Assembly: GCF_000162475.2 (NCBI RefSeq)
Contig: NZ_KI391971.1
Location: 746,901 to 810,900, forward strand
Length of the DNA stretch: 64,000 bases
Origin: Granulicatella elegans ATCC 700633
GTDB lineage: Bacteria > Bacillota > Bacilli > Lactobacillales > Aerococcaceae
Reading direction: 5' to 3'
Below, piece after piece: positions 24,073 through 33,020 of this stretch (positions are counted from its first letter, which is position 1; every line of letters begins with the position of its first letter). A program made the translations under genes and the position numbers. The notes beneath the pieces are model-generated. The model did no database searches and was not told the origin of the DNA. It worked only from the letters and a program-made list of their open reading frames with translations.

Positions 24073-24963
24073 GTGAAAAATTTATTTGACTATTTAAAAA
24101 ATTTATTGCCTTCTGGTTCAAAAAAAGAATGGGATATAGCTCAAGTAACATTATTTGTAGAAAATATTCATAGCATGAAAAGGTTTTATACACAAGTTCT
24201 TGGGTTAACCATTTTACAAGACTTTGAAACAGAAGTTTTGTTAGGATTACCTCAAGGAAGTATTCCAATGATTCGTCTAATGACAGCTGAAAATACTGGA
24301 ACACGTAAGACTAATTTAACGTATTATTTAGGGTTTGAAATTCCAAAGAAACAATTATTGGGAGATTTGAGTAATCATTTTCTACTAGAAGAACAAATGA
24401 TTATGGCAACTTGTGATGATGGGTATAGTGAAGGATTTTATATTATGGATCCCGAACAAAATCGTTTGAAATTTTATTGTGTAAAAAAAGATTTATTACT
24501 AGAAGATGTGAATCATGAAATGCAATATTTAGAAGGTAACGAAGTGACGATTCCTATCCAAGAATTTATCCAATTAGGAGATACGGGAGTCCATGGTTTA
24601 CCTGCTAAAACACGATTAAATCAAGTACATTATATTGTGAATGATATTCAAAAAACATCGGATTTTTTAACAAAGAATTTTCAATTTAAAACAACTTATG
24701 ATTATGTTGCAGAACGTATTAATTTTCAAATCAATGAACATTATTATTCCATTGCAGTGAATGAGTGGCAGGTAATTGATGCTACTCATACAATGTATGG
24801 GGTAAGAGAAATTATGTTTTTTGTTCCAGAAATCAAAGTCATAGAAGCTATTGTAGAACGTTTAGAAGAAATTGAATGGCCTTATTTATATCAAGACTCT
24901 GAATTAAAAGTATTAACGCCTGATCATATTCGTTATCACTTTAAAGTGGGGGAACGATTATGA
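24073..24963 (+). CDS. VOC (glyoxalase/extradiol dioxygenase-like) protein
   Basis: The product has 296 residues with a GTG start. Two vicinal-oxygen-chelate domains are visible: the first begins AQVTLFVENIHSMKRFYTQV, the second LNQVHYIVNDIQKTSDFLT (about residue 184). The layout resembles the CatE/YfiE catechol dioxygenase-like proteins of Firmicutes. The ring-cleaving activity is not assured, since metal ligands need a structural check. Its stop overlaps the start of the first YitT gene (ATGA), so the three genes to 26.7 kb form one unit. Confidence 0.78.
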   Translation: MKNLFDYLKNLLPSGSKKEWDIAQVTLFVENIHSMKRFYTQVLGLTILQDFETEVLLGLPQGSIPMIRLMTAENTGTRKTNLTYYLGFEIPKKQLLGDLSNHFLLEEQMIMATCDDGYSEGFYIMDPEQNRLKFYCVKKDLLLEDVNHEMQYLEGNEVTIPIQEFIQLGDTGVHGLPAKTRLNQVHYIVNDIQKTSDFLTKNFQFKTTYDYVAERINFQINEHYYSIAVNEWQVIDATHTMYGVREIMFFVPEIKVIEAIVERLEEIEWPYLYQDSELKVLTPDHIRYHFKVGERL

Positions 24964-25850
24964 GTTTATTAAATCCCGCAATGTATCGTAAATATCGTAA
25001 AAATCCTAAAGTTCGTCATTTAGTTAGTCTATTAACTATTATTTTGTCTGGTTTTTTACAAGCATTTACTCTAAAAGTATTTATTCAACCTTCAAATTTA
25101 CTTTCTAGTGGATTTTTAGGGGTATCTATTTTAATTCATCAAATTGCTGAATTATTTGGGTTGGATATTTCAATTTCTTTAATGATGTTAGTATTAAATA
25201 TTCCTGTAGCTATTATTTGTTATCGAGGAATTAGCCCTAGATTTACATTTTATTCAATATTACAAGTATTTTTTGGAAGTTTCTTTATTCGAATATTGAA
25301 TTTTGAGCCAATTTTTGATGATGTATTATTAAATGTAATTTTTGGTGGAGTATTAAATGGAATTTATATTTCGATTGCGTTAAAAGGAAATGCTTCAACA
25401 GGGGGAACTGACTTTGTTGCGTTGTACTTCTCAAATAGAAATGGAAAAACAATTTGGCAAGAAGTATTTTTCTTTAATACATTATTATTATTAATATTTG
25501 GTGCTATTTTTGGTTGGAAATATGCTGGTTATTCTATTATTTTCCAATTTATTTCTACAAAAGTTATTAGTACTTTCCATCAACGGTATCATCGTGTAAC
25601 TTTACAAATTACGACACGTTATGGTGAGGAAGTTATGCAAGCTTATTTAAAAAATATTCGCCACGGAATTTCTTGTGTAGAAGCTATTGGTGGATTTAGT
25701 CATGAAAAAATGTATTTATTACATACGGTGTTGTCTTCTTATGAATTGATTGATGCCATTTCTGTATTAAAGGAAGCAGATCCTCGTGTTATTATTAATC
25801 AATTCGCAACGGAAAACTTTTATGGAAGATTTCATCGAGAGCCAGAGTAA
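24960..25850 (+). CDS. YitT family membrane protein (first copy)
   Basis: The product has 296 residues: an N-terminal membrane domain of about five or six helices with GNASTGGTDFVALYFS in the middle, then a C-terminal soluble DUF2179 domain of about 80 residues. The family is common in Firmicutes; its transport role is not established. It overlaps the VOC gene by 4 bases and precedes a second YitT gene by 18 bases. The two are diverged paralogs, perhaps a heteromeric pair. Confidence 0.88.
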   Translation: MSLLNPAMYRKYRKNPKVRHLVSLLTIILSGFLQAFTLKVFIQPSNLLSSGFLGVSILIHQIAELFGLDISISLMMLVLNIPVAIICYRGISPRFTFYSILQVFFGSFFIRILNFEPIFDDVLLNVIFGGVLNGIYISIALKGNASTGGTDFVALYFSNRNGKTIWQEVFFFNTLLLLIFGAIFGWKYAGYSIIFQFISTKVISTFHQRYHRVTLQITTRYGEEVMQAYLKNIRHGISCVEAIGGFSHEKMYLLHTVLSSYELIDAISVLKEADPRVIINQFATENFYGRFHREPE

Positions 25851-25868
25851 GAGAAAGGAGAAGTCTAT

Positions 25869-26726
25869 ATGAAAAAATATATTAATCAAGATACACTCAC
25901 TTCAATACTAATGGTAACTATTGGTTCCTTTATTTTTTCGTTTACGATTAATGCTGTCGTGATTCCCAACCAATTTGGGAGTGGTGGAGTAACAGGAATT
26001 ACATTGTTGCTATATTATATTTTGGGCATTAATCCAGGGACTTCTAACTTAGTTATTAATATTGTTTTATTATTAATTGGGTATCAATTTTTAGAGAGAA
26101 GAACAATGTTTTATACCATTTATGCTGTAATTTTAATGTCTGTCTTTCTAGATATTACTAGAGGTATGTATCAATTTATTCCACATAATACATTGTTAGC
26201 CGCTATTGGTGGTGGTGTTGTAGGTGGTGCAGCTTTAGGTCTTGTAATGCTAGGAAATGGAACTACTGCCGGTACAGATATTATTGCCATGATGTTGAAA
26301 AAGTATTTAGGTTGGAATGTATCTGTTTCATTATTATTGTTAGATATTATTGTTGTAAGTCCATTATCGATTATTTCAGATTTAGAAAAAGTAATTATTA
26401 CATTAATTTATTTATTTACAGCTAGTAGAATGATTAACCTTGTTTTAGAAGGATTTAACTCTAAGAAATCATTTATGATTATTTCTAAGAAATATGAAGA
26501 GATTGGAAGTCAAATTCAAGAAAAAATTGGTCGTGGAACAACGATTCTAGACGGTCATGGTTTTTATTCTCGCGAAGAACGAAAAGTATTATTTGTAGCA
26601 GTAAACCGTCTACAAGTGATGACTTTACAAAGGATTATTCATGATGTAGATCCTAAAGCTTTTATCATTATTACCGAAGTAACACATGTTATCGGTGAAG
26701 GATTTACCTATCAACCAAAATCATAA
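25869..26726 (+). CDS. YitT family membrane protein (second copy)
   Basis: The product has 285 residues with the same plan as the preceding gene: membrane domain with LGNGTTAGTDIIAMMLKKYL and a C-terminal DUF2179 domain containing GHGFYSREERKVLF. The ribosome site GAAAGGAG lies 8 bases before the ATG. It ends the VOC-YitT-YitT unit at a terminator. Function unknown. Confidence 0.88.
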   Translation: MKKYINQDTLTSILMVTIGSFIFSFTINAVVIPNQFGSGGVTGITLLLYYILGINPGTSNLVINIVLLLIGYQFLERRTMFYTIYAVILMSVFLDITRGMYQFIPHNTLLAAIGGGVVGGAALGLVMLGNGTTAGTDIIAMMLKKYLGWNVSVSLLLLDIIVVSPLSIISDLEKVIITLIYLFTASRMINLVLEGFNSKKSFMIISKKYEEIGSQIQEKIGRGTTILDGHGFYSREERKVLFVAVNRLQVMTLQRIIHDVDPKAFIIITEVTHVIGEGFTYQPKS

Positions 26727-26731
26727 ATTTG

Positions 26732-26764
26732 ATACACTTCCATTTTGGAGGTGTATTTTTTTGA
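26732..26764 (+). terminator. Terminator of the VOC-YitT unit
   Basis: ATACACTTCC/GGAGGTGTAT stem with a 5-base loop and a T run. Confidence 0.9.
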
Positions 26765-26772
26765 AAAAAATC

Positions 26773-26803
26773 TTGACTATAACCTAACGTCATACCTTAT
26801 ACT
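26773..26803 (+). promoter_or_regulatory. MerR-type promoter with 19-base spacer
   Basis: TTGACT (26773-26778) and TATACT (26798-26803) are 19 bases apart, the stretched spacing typical of promoters turned on by MerR proteins. The spacer contains CCTAACGT, like operators of TipA/Mta-type regulators. The gene it drives is itself such a regulator, so positive autoregulation is likely. Confidence 0.75.
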
Positions 26804-26825
26804 GTAATTGTTAGGAGGGATAAAG

Positions 26826-27566
26826 ATGTATTTCATTAAACAAGTGAGTGAACTTAGTGGTGTATCGGTGCGCACTTTACATCATTATGACAATATAGGT
26901 TTACTTTCACCACAAAAAGACGAAAATGGTTATCGATATTATAGTGAGGAAGACTTATCTTATCTACAAACGATTCTTTATTATAAATATTTAGGATTTT
27001 CTCTAAAAGAAATTCAGTCACTTTTGCAACAGAAGGAAGAGGACTTATTACCACACTTACAAAAACAATTAATGTTAATGCAAAATGAAAAGGAAAAACT
27101 TCTAACATTAATTGATACATTAGAAAAGACAATTCTGTCTACAGAAAGGAAAATTAGGATGTCATCAGAAGAAAAATTTAAAGGATTTAGTGTTTCAGAT
27201 AATAAAAAATATAAAAATGAAGCCATAAAAAAATATGGTGAAGAAGTGATTAATGAAGCTGAAGAAAAGCAACAAGGAAAAGAGGACATTGTAGCTGAAG
27301 GATTCAATCGCATTTTCTTTGCTTATGCAGATAATATTCAAAAAGGAATTCCAGCAACTGATGAAGTAAACGTAACTCTTGCAAAAGAATTACATCAGCA
27401 TATGTGTCAATATGCATTTGATTGTTCGATTGATGTATTTTCAAGTATTGGGCTTGGATATGCTAAAAATGATGAGTTCAGAACGAACCTAGATAAATAT
27501 GGAGAAGGTGTTGGGCAATATGCATGTGATGCTATTCAACAATATGTAGCAGAAGTGAGAGGTTAG
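26826..27566 (+). CDS. MerR-family regulator with TipAS drug-binding domain
   Basis: The product has 246 residues from the ATG at 26826 (TTAGGAGGG upstream). N-terminal MerR winged helix: [20 protein letters not shown], then [11 protein letters not shown] dimer coiled coil follows (about residues 75-120), then a TipAS domain of about 125 residues ([43 protein letters not shown]). TipAL/Mta-type regulators bind thiopeptides or other drugs through TipAS and turn on efflux or their own gene. No efflux gene is adjacent, so it may mainly sequester its ligand, as TipAS and AlbA forms do. Confidence 0.9.
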   Translation: MYFIKQVSELSGVSVRTLHHYDNIGLLSPQKDENGYRYYSEEDLSYLQTILYYKYLGFSLKEIQSLLQQKEEDLLPHLQKQLMLMQNEKEKLLTLIDTLEKTILSTERKIRMSSEEKFKGFSVSDNKKYKNEAIKKYGEEVINEAEEKQQGKEDIVAEGFNRIFFAYADNIQKGIPATDEVNVTLAKELHQHMCQYAFDCSIDVFSSIGLGYAKNDEFRTNLDKYGEGVGQYACDAIQQYVAEVRG

Positions 27567-27573
27567 TTGAAAA

Positions 27574-27606
27574 AGAAAAAAGGAGTCGTAAGACTCCTTT
27601 TTTTTA
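27574..27606. terminator. Two-way terminator
   Basis: AAAAAAGGAGTC/GACTCCTTTTTT with a GTAA loop, shared by the MerR gene and the convergent lipid kinase gene. Confidence 0.92.
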
Positions 27607-28536
27607 TGTTAAATAGATTGGATAAGTAATTAGTTTAGCGTCTAGTTCAACTTCTTCAAATGAATAAAATTCACCATCAGTCTGCATCAAAATTGGCTGT
27701 TCAATTTTGATAGAAGCTGTAGTAGCAGTTTGTTTGATTAAATGTTTAGGAAAACGTTCAAAATGTTGTTTATTCCATAAAATAAATGGAAATGCTTTTA
27801 GTATAGTTGGAGTAGTAACATCTCTAGCAACTACTACTTCAAAGTTATGTGAATTTTGTTTAGCAGTTGGAACAAAACGAATTCCACCCCCAAAATAAGA
27901 GTGATTGAATAGTCCAACCAATAAATTTTTATCTGAAACTTGAACAGGTTCGTTATTAATTTGAATGGAAGCTTGAAATTCTTTATGATTTTTAAAAGCA
28001 TTGATAATAGGTGTTAAATAAGATAATTTATTTAAGCCTAGTTTACTTTTTTGTTTTTTAGATTTTAATGTATTTAGCTGGCAAATTGCAGCATCAATTC
28101 CAAAACCTAGAGAGTTTAGTGCAATACCACAAGTATGAGATAATTTTTCATTGTAGGAAATTAGTTCTAGTGTTGATATCATTTCATTATTTAATCGTTC
28201 TATAAAGGTTGGAATGTCATGTGTAAAATTCATTTCTCTTGAAAAATCATTGCCTGTTCCTGCCGGTAAATAACTGATTGGAATAGATTTTTGAAATTTA
28301 ATAAAAGTGGCAATTGCTTCATTTAATGTTCCATCTCCACCAATAATAATGATACGATGATTAGCATTAAGAGCTGGTAATATTTTTTTTATAATTTGAT
28401 ACACTTCACCAGCATAATGAGTTAAATGACTCGAATAAGATAGAGAATGATCGTTGAAATATTGAATTAGTAAATTAAATTGTTTCATTCCCATTCCAGC
28501 ACCAGAATGAGGGTTTGCGATAATGATGTACTCCAT
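27604..28536 (-). CDS. Diacylglycerol kinase family lipid kinase
   Basis: The product has 310 residues. IIANPHSGAGMG at the start and IIIGGDGTLNEA (about residues 63-74) are the nucleotide-binding motifs of the DagK/YegS family, followed by YLPAGTGNDFSREM. The C-terminal beta domain ends with a QTDGEFYSFEEVEL motif. Such enzymes phosphorylate diacylglycerol or related lipids. In Firmicutes DgkB recycles diacylglycerol from lipoteichoic acid synthesis. DgkB itself cannot be told apart from other family members here. Confidence 0.88.
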   Translation of the reverse strand: MEYIIIANPHSGAGMGMKQFNLLIQYFNDHSLSYSSHLTHYAGEVYQIIKKILPALNANHRIIIIGGDGTLNEAIATFIKFQKSIPISYLPAGTGNDFSREMNFTHDIPTFIERLNNEMISTLELISYNEKLSHTCGIALNSLGFGIDAAICQLNTLKSKKQKSKLGLNKLSYLTPIINAFKNHKEFQASIQINNEPVQVSDKNLLVGLFNHSYFGGGIRFVPTAKQNSHNFEVVVARDVTTPTILKAFPFILWNKQHFERFPKHLIKQTATTASIKIEQPILMQTDGEFYSFEEVELDAKLITYPIYLT

Positions 28537-28641
28537 AAAAGACTCCCTAATTTTTATTAAACTATATTATAACAAATCTACAATATAAATGAAATGGAGA
28601 ATTTTAAATTTATGATTTATAATAGAACTGAGGTGATAAGA

Positions 28642-29748
28642 ATGTCCAATAATTTTTTTGAAGCGGTATTAAATCCTACATGGAAAACATTATCAAATGA
28701 AATGAAAACTCTAGTCATTCAAAATGTTGTAAGGCATTTTGTAAATCCAATATTAGAAGTTACAGAAATTAGTCCTGTTAGTTATCAATTTGGAGGATTT
28801 AAAATAGATACATTTGAAATAACTATTGACGGAGTAGAGTATGTTTTTGTCCCAGGTCAGAAGAAGTGTATTTTAGGATGGGATAATGGATTATCTGGTT
28901 TGTCAGGTCTAGATTGTAGTGAAGAGCGTCAAGAATTAAGATATGAAATAAAACGTTATTGTAATCAACACTTAACAAGTACACTTTTGACTGAAATAGG
29001 TTTTTTAAATCAGGATTTTTCACATATTCGATTATCGACAGATTATATTGATGAAAAAATTAATGCTTCAACGTCTCCATTAAGGGAAGTTGATATTCCA
29101 GCATTATTAGTTGAAAAGAAACCAAAGTTTGTTGGATTAAAATACATTGGAGAATATAATGTCGTTTCAGGTCAATTATCCAATCATGATTATCAATCTG
29201 ATGAAAGGCTTCAATTGATTCAACAAATATTACACCCTGAAGGTCAAGATCATCACTTTCTACAAGATTATCCAACTGTAGGAAGAAAATCTTCTTTATT
29301 GATTCAACAAAATCCATTAAATCCTGATGTGTTTGATTGTTATGTAGATGATGCTGTTTCTTATTCAGATTTGAAACGAGATATTGAGCGTAATGGTATG
29401 GGATTACTAAAAGAAGATGAATGGGAATATTGTTGTGGTGGAAGTTGTCGTCGTTTATTCAAATGGGGAAATCAGTTAAAACGTCAGTTATTCAAAAAAA
29501 ATATTTCTCCATTATGGAAAGAAAATATGTTTGGATTATTTATTGCAAATGCTGAATTTGGTCCGGAATTAATTGATGATGAATATTATACTAAAGGTGG
29601 TTGGTTAGAGGAGACTCACAAGGCACCGATTATTAATTTATTACCTTTATCGTCGTATTATCGTGGCGAGGGGATTGAGGATCAGGAGAAGGATTTAATA
29701 CCTGGATATTACTGTGTAAGAAGAGTTATACGTATCGATTTGAAGTGA
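28642..29748 (+). CDS. SUMF1-like (formylglycine-enzyme fold) protein of unknown function
   Basis: The product has 368 residues from the ATG at 28642 (GAGGTGATA upstream); an in-frame ATG at 28594 lacks a ribosome site. The C-terminal half resembles the FGE-sulfatase/SUMF1 fold: LLKEDEWEYCCGGSCRRLF (compare the usual LPTEAEWEYAARGG), FKWGN, and a terminal YYCVRRVIRI. The N-terminal half (about residues 1-190) has no domain I recognise. Catalytic cysteines of true formylglycine enzymes cannot be assigned. It is a lone gene followed by three structured repeats. The family looks like an uncharacterised firmicute group. Confidence 0.6.
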   Translation: MSNNFFEAVLNPTWKTLSNEMKTLVIQNVVRHFVNPILEVTEISPVSYQFGGFKIDTFEITIDGVEYVFVPGQKKCILGWDNGLSGLSGLDCSEERQELRYEIKRYCNQHLTSTLLTEIGFLNQDFSHIRLSTDYIDEKINASTSPLREVDIPALLVEKKPKFVGLKYIGEYNVVSGQLSNHDYQSDERLQLIQQILHPEGQDHHFLQDYPTVGRKSSLLIQQNPLNPDVFDCYVDDAVSYSDLKRDIERNGMGLLKEDEWEYCCGGSCRRLFKWGNQLKRQLFKKNISPLWKENMFGLFIANAEFGPELIDDEYYTKGGWLEETHKAPIINLLPLSSYYRGEGIEDQEKDLIPGYYCVRRVIRIDLK

Positions 29749-29756
29749 AATGGCAT

Positions 29757-29897
29757 CGAAAAGACTATTCATAGTAGCAAAGGACGCAAGCAAACCTACG
29801 GTTTCATTGCTAAAATTTGAGCCAAGGTCTCAAATTTTCCTGCACAATAAGCCATATTTGTCTTATTGTGTTAATGCTACTATGAAATAGTCTTTTC
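29757..29897 (+). repeat. Structured intergenic repeat, copy B (long form)
   Basis: The outer stem is GAAAAGACTATT plus CATAGTAGC against GCTACTATG plus AAATAGTCTTTTC. Inside come GGACG, hairpin 1 (GCAA/TTGC, internal loop GC/CA, AAACC/GGTTT), hairpin 2 (AAAATTTGAG/CTCAAATTTT with loop CCAAGGT) and hairpin 3 (CACAATAAG/CTTATTGTG). A T-rich run follows, so it can end the transcript of the SUMF1-like gene. Confidence 0.75.
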
Positions 29898-29936
29898 TCT
29901 TTTTGAAGAGTTATAATGTATAGACGTTAAAAATAT

Positions 29937-30017
29937 AAAATTTTATTGTACATAGGACGGTAGCAGCTTCGTATAAGCCATTTTTGGCTCATGTTGTTTC
30001 AGCTACTATGAATTTTC
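29937..30017 (+). repeat. Structured intergenic repeat, copy C (reduced)
   Basis: CATAGGACGGTAGCAGC keeps the invariant GGACG and the start of hairpin 1, with CTATG and AATTTT on the far side closing the outer stem. The interior is rearranged: AAGCC/GGCT forms a small hairpin. It is the most decayed copy. Confidence 0.5.
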
Positions 30018-30058
30018 TATTATTTTTTATGTGATAATTAGAGGACGTATAAAAACAT

Positions 30059-30150
30059 AAGACTAGTTTATAATAGCTAAGGACGCAAGCAAACCTTGCG
30101 GTTTCATTGTTTTGTTAATGCTGCTTTGAATTAGTCTTTTATTTTTTTGT
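30059..30150 (+). repeat. Structured intergenic repeat, copy D (short form)
   Basis: AAGACTA/TAGTCTT close the outer stem. Inside are GGACG and hairpin 1 (GCAA/TTGT, loop GC/CA, AAACC/GGTTT), nearly identical to copy B. Hairpins 2 and 3 are missing. A T run follows, right before the CtsR operators of clpB. Confidence 0.65.
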
Positions 30151-30155
30151 CAAAA

Positions 30156-30209
30156 AGTCAAAAAAAGTCAAAGAAAATGTTTGACCTTTATTGACTAATG
30201 AGTTATAAT
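30156..30209 (+). promoter_or_regulatory. clpB promoter with two CtsR operators
   Basis: AGTCAAAAAAAGTCAAA (30156-30172) is a CtsR heptad direct repeat. TTTGACCTTTATTGACT (30180-30196) is a second one on the other strand. The second overlaps the -35 TTGACC (30181-30186); the -10 TATAAT is at 30204-30209 with a 17-base spacer. Heat-shock repression by CtsR follows from this. Confidence 0.88.
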
Positions 30210-30267
30210 ATAAACATCAAAGAGATTTGATAGCAAGAAATGGAAGAAAAAGAATGGGGGAAGCAAG

Positions 30268-32871
30268 ATGAATATTGAAAAAATGACAACAATGATGCAA
30301 CAATCACTTGCTCAGGCACAAGAAATTGCGCAAAATAGAAAACATCAAGAAATCGATGTCTCACATTTGTGGAAAGTATTTTTAACGCCAAATCATTTTG
30401 TGAGAAATCTATATGAAGATGTCCATGTTCCAATTTCAGAATTAGAAAAGTTTGTGGATGAAAAAATTGATCAATTACCAGTCGTAGAAGGAAGCCAAGT
30501 CCAATATGGTCAAAGCTTAAGTCAATCTTTATACCAAATACTAACAAAAGCTGATGAAATTCGACAACAATTTCAAGATGAATATTTAGCAACTGAAGTG
30601 ATTGTATTAGCTTTAATGGAAAGTAATCATCCAATTAAAGAATTTTTATTGAAACATCAAGTAACAAAACAAGTATTACAAGAAAGAATTGAAAAATTGA
30701 GAGGAGGAAGTCGTGTGACTAGTCAAAATCAAGAAAATCAATATGAAGCATTAAAACAATATGCACAAAATTTAAATGAAGCAGTAAAATCTGGAAAACA
30801 AGATCCAGTTATTGGACGTGATGAAGAAATTCGTGATGTCATTCGTATTTTATCTAGAAAAACAAAAAATAATCCTGTATTAATTGGAGAACCTGGGGTA
30901 GGTAAAACAGCTATCGTAGAAGGTCTTGCACAAAGAATTGTGCGTAAAGATGTTCCTGAAAATTTAAAGGATAAAGTGATTTACTCATTAGATATGGGAG
31001 CTTTAATTGCGGGGGCAAAATTCCGTGGAGAATTTGAAGAACGTCTAAAAGCAGTGTTATCAGAAGTGACAAAATCAGAAGGGCAAATCATTTTATTTAT
31101 TGATGAGATTCATACAATTGTTGGAGCTGGTAAAACAGAAGGGTCTATGGATGCCGGTAACTTACTAAAACCAATGTTAGCTCGTGGAGAATTACACTGT
31201 ATTGGAGCAACAACATTAGATGAATATCGTGAAAATATGGAAAAAGATAAAGCTTTAGAAAGACGTTTCCAAAAAGTATTAGTTCATGAACCAACTGTAG
31301 AAGATACAATTTCTATTTTACGTGGATTAAAAGAACGTTTTGAAATTCACCATAGTGTTAATATTCATGATAATGCTTTAGTAGCGGCAGCAACTTTATC
31401 AAATCGTTATATTACAGATCGATATTTACCAGATAAAGCGATTGATTTAGTCGATGAGGCATGTGCAACGATACGTGTAGAAATGAATTCAATGCCAACA
31501 CAATTAGATGCTGTCATTCGTCGTTTAATGCAATTAGAAATTGAAGAACAAGCATTAAAAATGGAAAAAGATGAAGCAAGTAAAAAACGCTTATCGATTC
31601 TTCAAGAAGAATTAGCAACATTACGTGAAGAAGCAAATAGCTTGAAAATGAAATGGGAAATTGAAAAAGAAGAAGTGAATAAAATTCGTGATAAACGTGA
31701 AGAAATTGATCGCTTAAAACATGAATTAGAAGAAGCTGAAGCTGAATATAATTTAGAAAAGGCTGCTGAACTTCGTCATGGTCGTATTCCTAAATTAGAA
31801 AAAGAAATTCAAGAATTAGAAGCTCAAGCAAAACTTCATGCTCAAGAAGATAATCGATTAGTGCAAGAAGCTGTAACAGATGAAGAAATCGCTCGTGTTG
31901 TTGGTAGATTAACAGGTATTCCAGTGACTAAATTAGTAGAAGGAGAAAGAGAAAAACTTCTTCAATTAGAAGATACTTTACATGAACGTGTGATTGGGCA
32001 AGATGAAGCTGTTCAAAAAGTGGCAGATGCAGTCTTACGTTCTCGTGCAGGCTTACAAAATCCAAATAGACCAATTGGTAGCTTCTTATTCTTAGGACCA
32101 ACTGGTGTTGGTAAAACAGAATTAGCGAAAACATTGGCAGAAAACTTATTTGATAGTCAAGACCATATGGTCAGAATTGATATGAGTGAATATATGGAGA
32201 AATTCTCTGTGAGTCGTTTAGTTGGAGCACCTCCAGGATATGTTGGTTATGAAGAAGGCGGTCAATTAACAGAAGCAGTTCGTCGTAATCCATATACGAT
32301 TGTTTTATTAGATGAAATCGAAAAAGCACATCCAGATGTCTTTAATATTTTATTACAAGTATTAGATGATGGTCGTCTAACAGATTCAAAAGGTAGAGTT
32401 GTTGACTTTAAAAATACGGTCTTTATTATGACAAGTAATATCGGTTCTCAATTCTTATTAGAAATTGAAGGGGAGACAATTGATGCTGAAACGAGACAAG
32501 CAGTGGAAAGTGTCTTGAAGGCTACATTTAAACCTGAATTTTTAAACCGTATTGATGAAACAATTTTCTTTACACCATTATCAAAAACTCATATTCATGG
32601 CATCATTGATAAGATGTTGAAAGATTTGAATCTTCGTTTACAAGAGCAAGAGATTCAATTAGAGTTCACGGATGAATTGAAAGATTGGATTTCTGAAAAT
32701 GCTTATAATCCAGTTTATGGTGCTAGACCAATTGCTCGTTATATTCAACGTGAAATTGAAACACCATTAGCAAAAGAATTAATTCGTTCAAGTATTTTAC
32801 CAGGAAATACTGTACAATGTGATGTAGTAGCAGACCACGTTACGTTTCATGTAGTAGAGGAATTAAAATAA
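30268..32871 (+). CDS. clpB: ATP-dependent disaggregase ClpB
   Basis: The product has 867 residues: N-terminal Clp domain (1-145), first AAA+ domain with [13 protein letters not shown] (about 205) and [14 protein letters not shown] (about 275), a long coiled-coil middle domain (about 405-525) that marks ClpB rather than ClpC or ClpE, and second AAA+ domain with [13 protein letters not shown] (about 610) and [10 protein letters not shown] (about 675). It pulls apart protein aggregates with DnaK after heat stress. Two CtsR operators cover its promoter. Structured repeat E follows directly. Confidence 0.97.
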   Translation: MNIEKMTTMMQQSLAQAQEIAQNRKHQEIDVSHLWKVFLTPNHFVRNLYEDVHVPISELEKFVDEKIDQLPVVEGSQVQYGQSLSQSLYQILTKADEIRQQFQDEYLATEVIVLALMESNHPIKEFLLKHQVTKQVLQERIEKLRGGSRVTSQNQENQYEALKQYAQNLNEAVKSGKQDPVIGRDEEIRDVIRILSRKTKNNPVLIGEPGVGKTAIVEGLAQRIVRKDVPENLKDKVIYSLDMGALIAGAKFRGEFEERLKAVLSEVTKSEGQIILFIDEIHTIVGAGKTEGSMDAGNLLKPMLARGELHCIGATTLDEYRENMEKDKALERRFQKVLVHEPTVEDTISILRGLKERFEIHHSVNIHDNALVAAATLSNRYITDRYLPDKAIDLVDEACATIRVEMNSMPTQLDAVIRRLMQLEIEEQALKMEKDEASKKRLSILQEELATLREEANSLKMKWEIEKEEVNKIRDKREEIDRLKHELEEAEAEYNLEKAAELRHGRIPKLEKEIQELEAQAKLHAQEDNRLVQEAVTDEEIARVVGRLTGIPVTKLVEGEREKLLQLEDTLHERVIGQDEAVQKVADAVLRSRAGLQNPNRPIGSFLFLGPTGVGKTELAKTLAENLFDSQDHMVRIDMSEYMEKFSVSRLVGAPPGYVGYEEGGQLTEAVRRNPYTIVLLDEIEKAHPDVFNILLQVLDDGRLTDSKGRVVDFKNTVFIMTSNIGSQFLLEIEGETIDAETRQAVESVLKATFKPEFLNRIDETIFFTPLSKTHIHGIIDKMLKDLNLRLQEQEIQLEFTDELKDWISENAYNPVYGARPIARYIQREIETPLAKELIRSSILPGNTVQCDVVADHVTFHVVEELK

Positions 32872-32875
32872 AAAA

Positions 32876-33015
32876 GAAAAACTTTTCTATGTAGTTAGGA
32901 CGCCAGCAGACCTGCGGTCTCATGGCTAAACTTTGAGCCTAGGTCTCAAAGTTTCCTGTACTATAAGCCACAGTCGTGTGGCTTATAGTACTACTACATT
33001 GAAAAGTTTTCTTTT
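32876..33015. repeat. Structured intergenic repeat, copy E (long form)
   Basis: The outer stem is GAAAACTTTTC plus TATGTAGT against ACTACAT plus GAAAAGTTTTC. Inside are GGACG, hairpin 1 (GCCA/TGGC, loop GC/CA, AGACC/GGTCT), hairpin 2 (AAACTTTGAG/CTCAAAGTTT, loop CCTAGGT) and hairpin 3 (GTACTATAAGCC/GGCTTATAGTAC). It fills the whole gap between the convergent clpB and rlmL-like genes and has A and T runs on its two sides, so it probably ends both transcripts. Confidence 0.8.
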
Positions 33016-33020
33016 TGTAT

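Noticed and set aside
29757-33015. Structured repeats as a MITE-type DNA transposon family
   Set aside because: Outer arms differ completely between copies while staying complementary within each copy, and I saw no shared terminal sequence or target duplication. A mobile origin is not excluded, but the RNA-fold explanation fits better.
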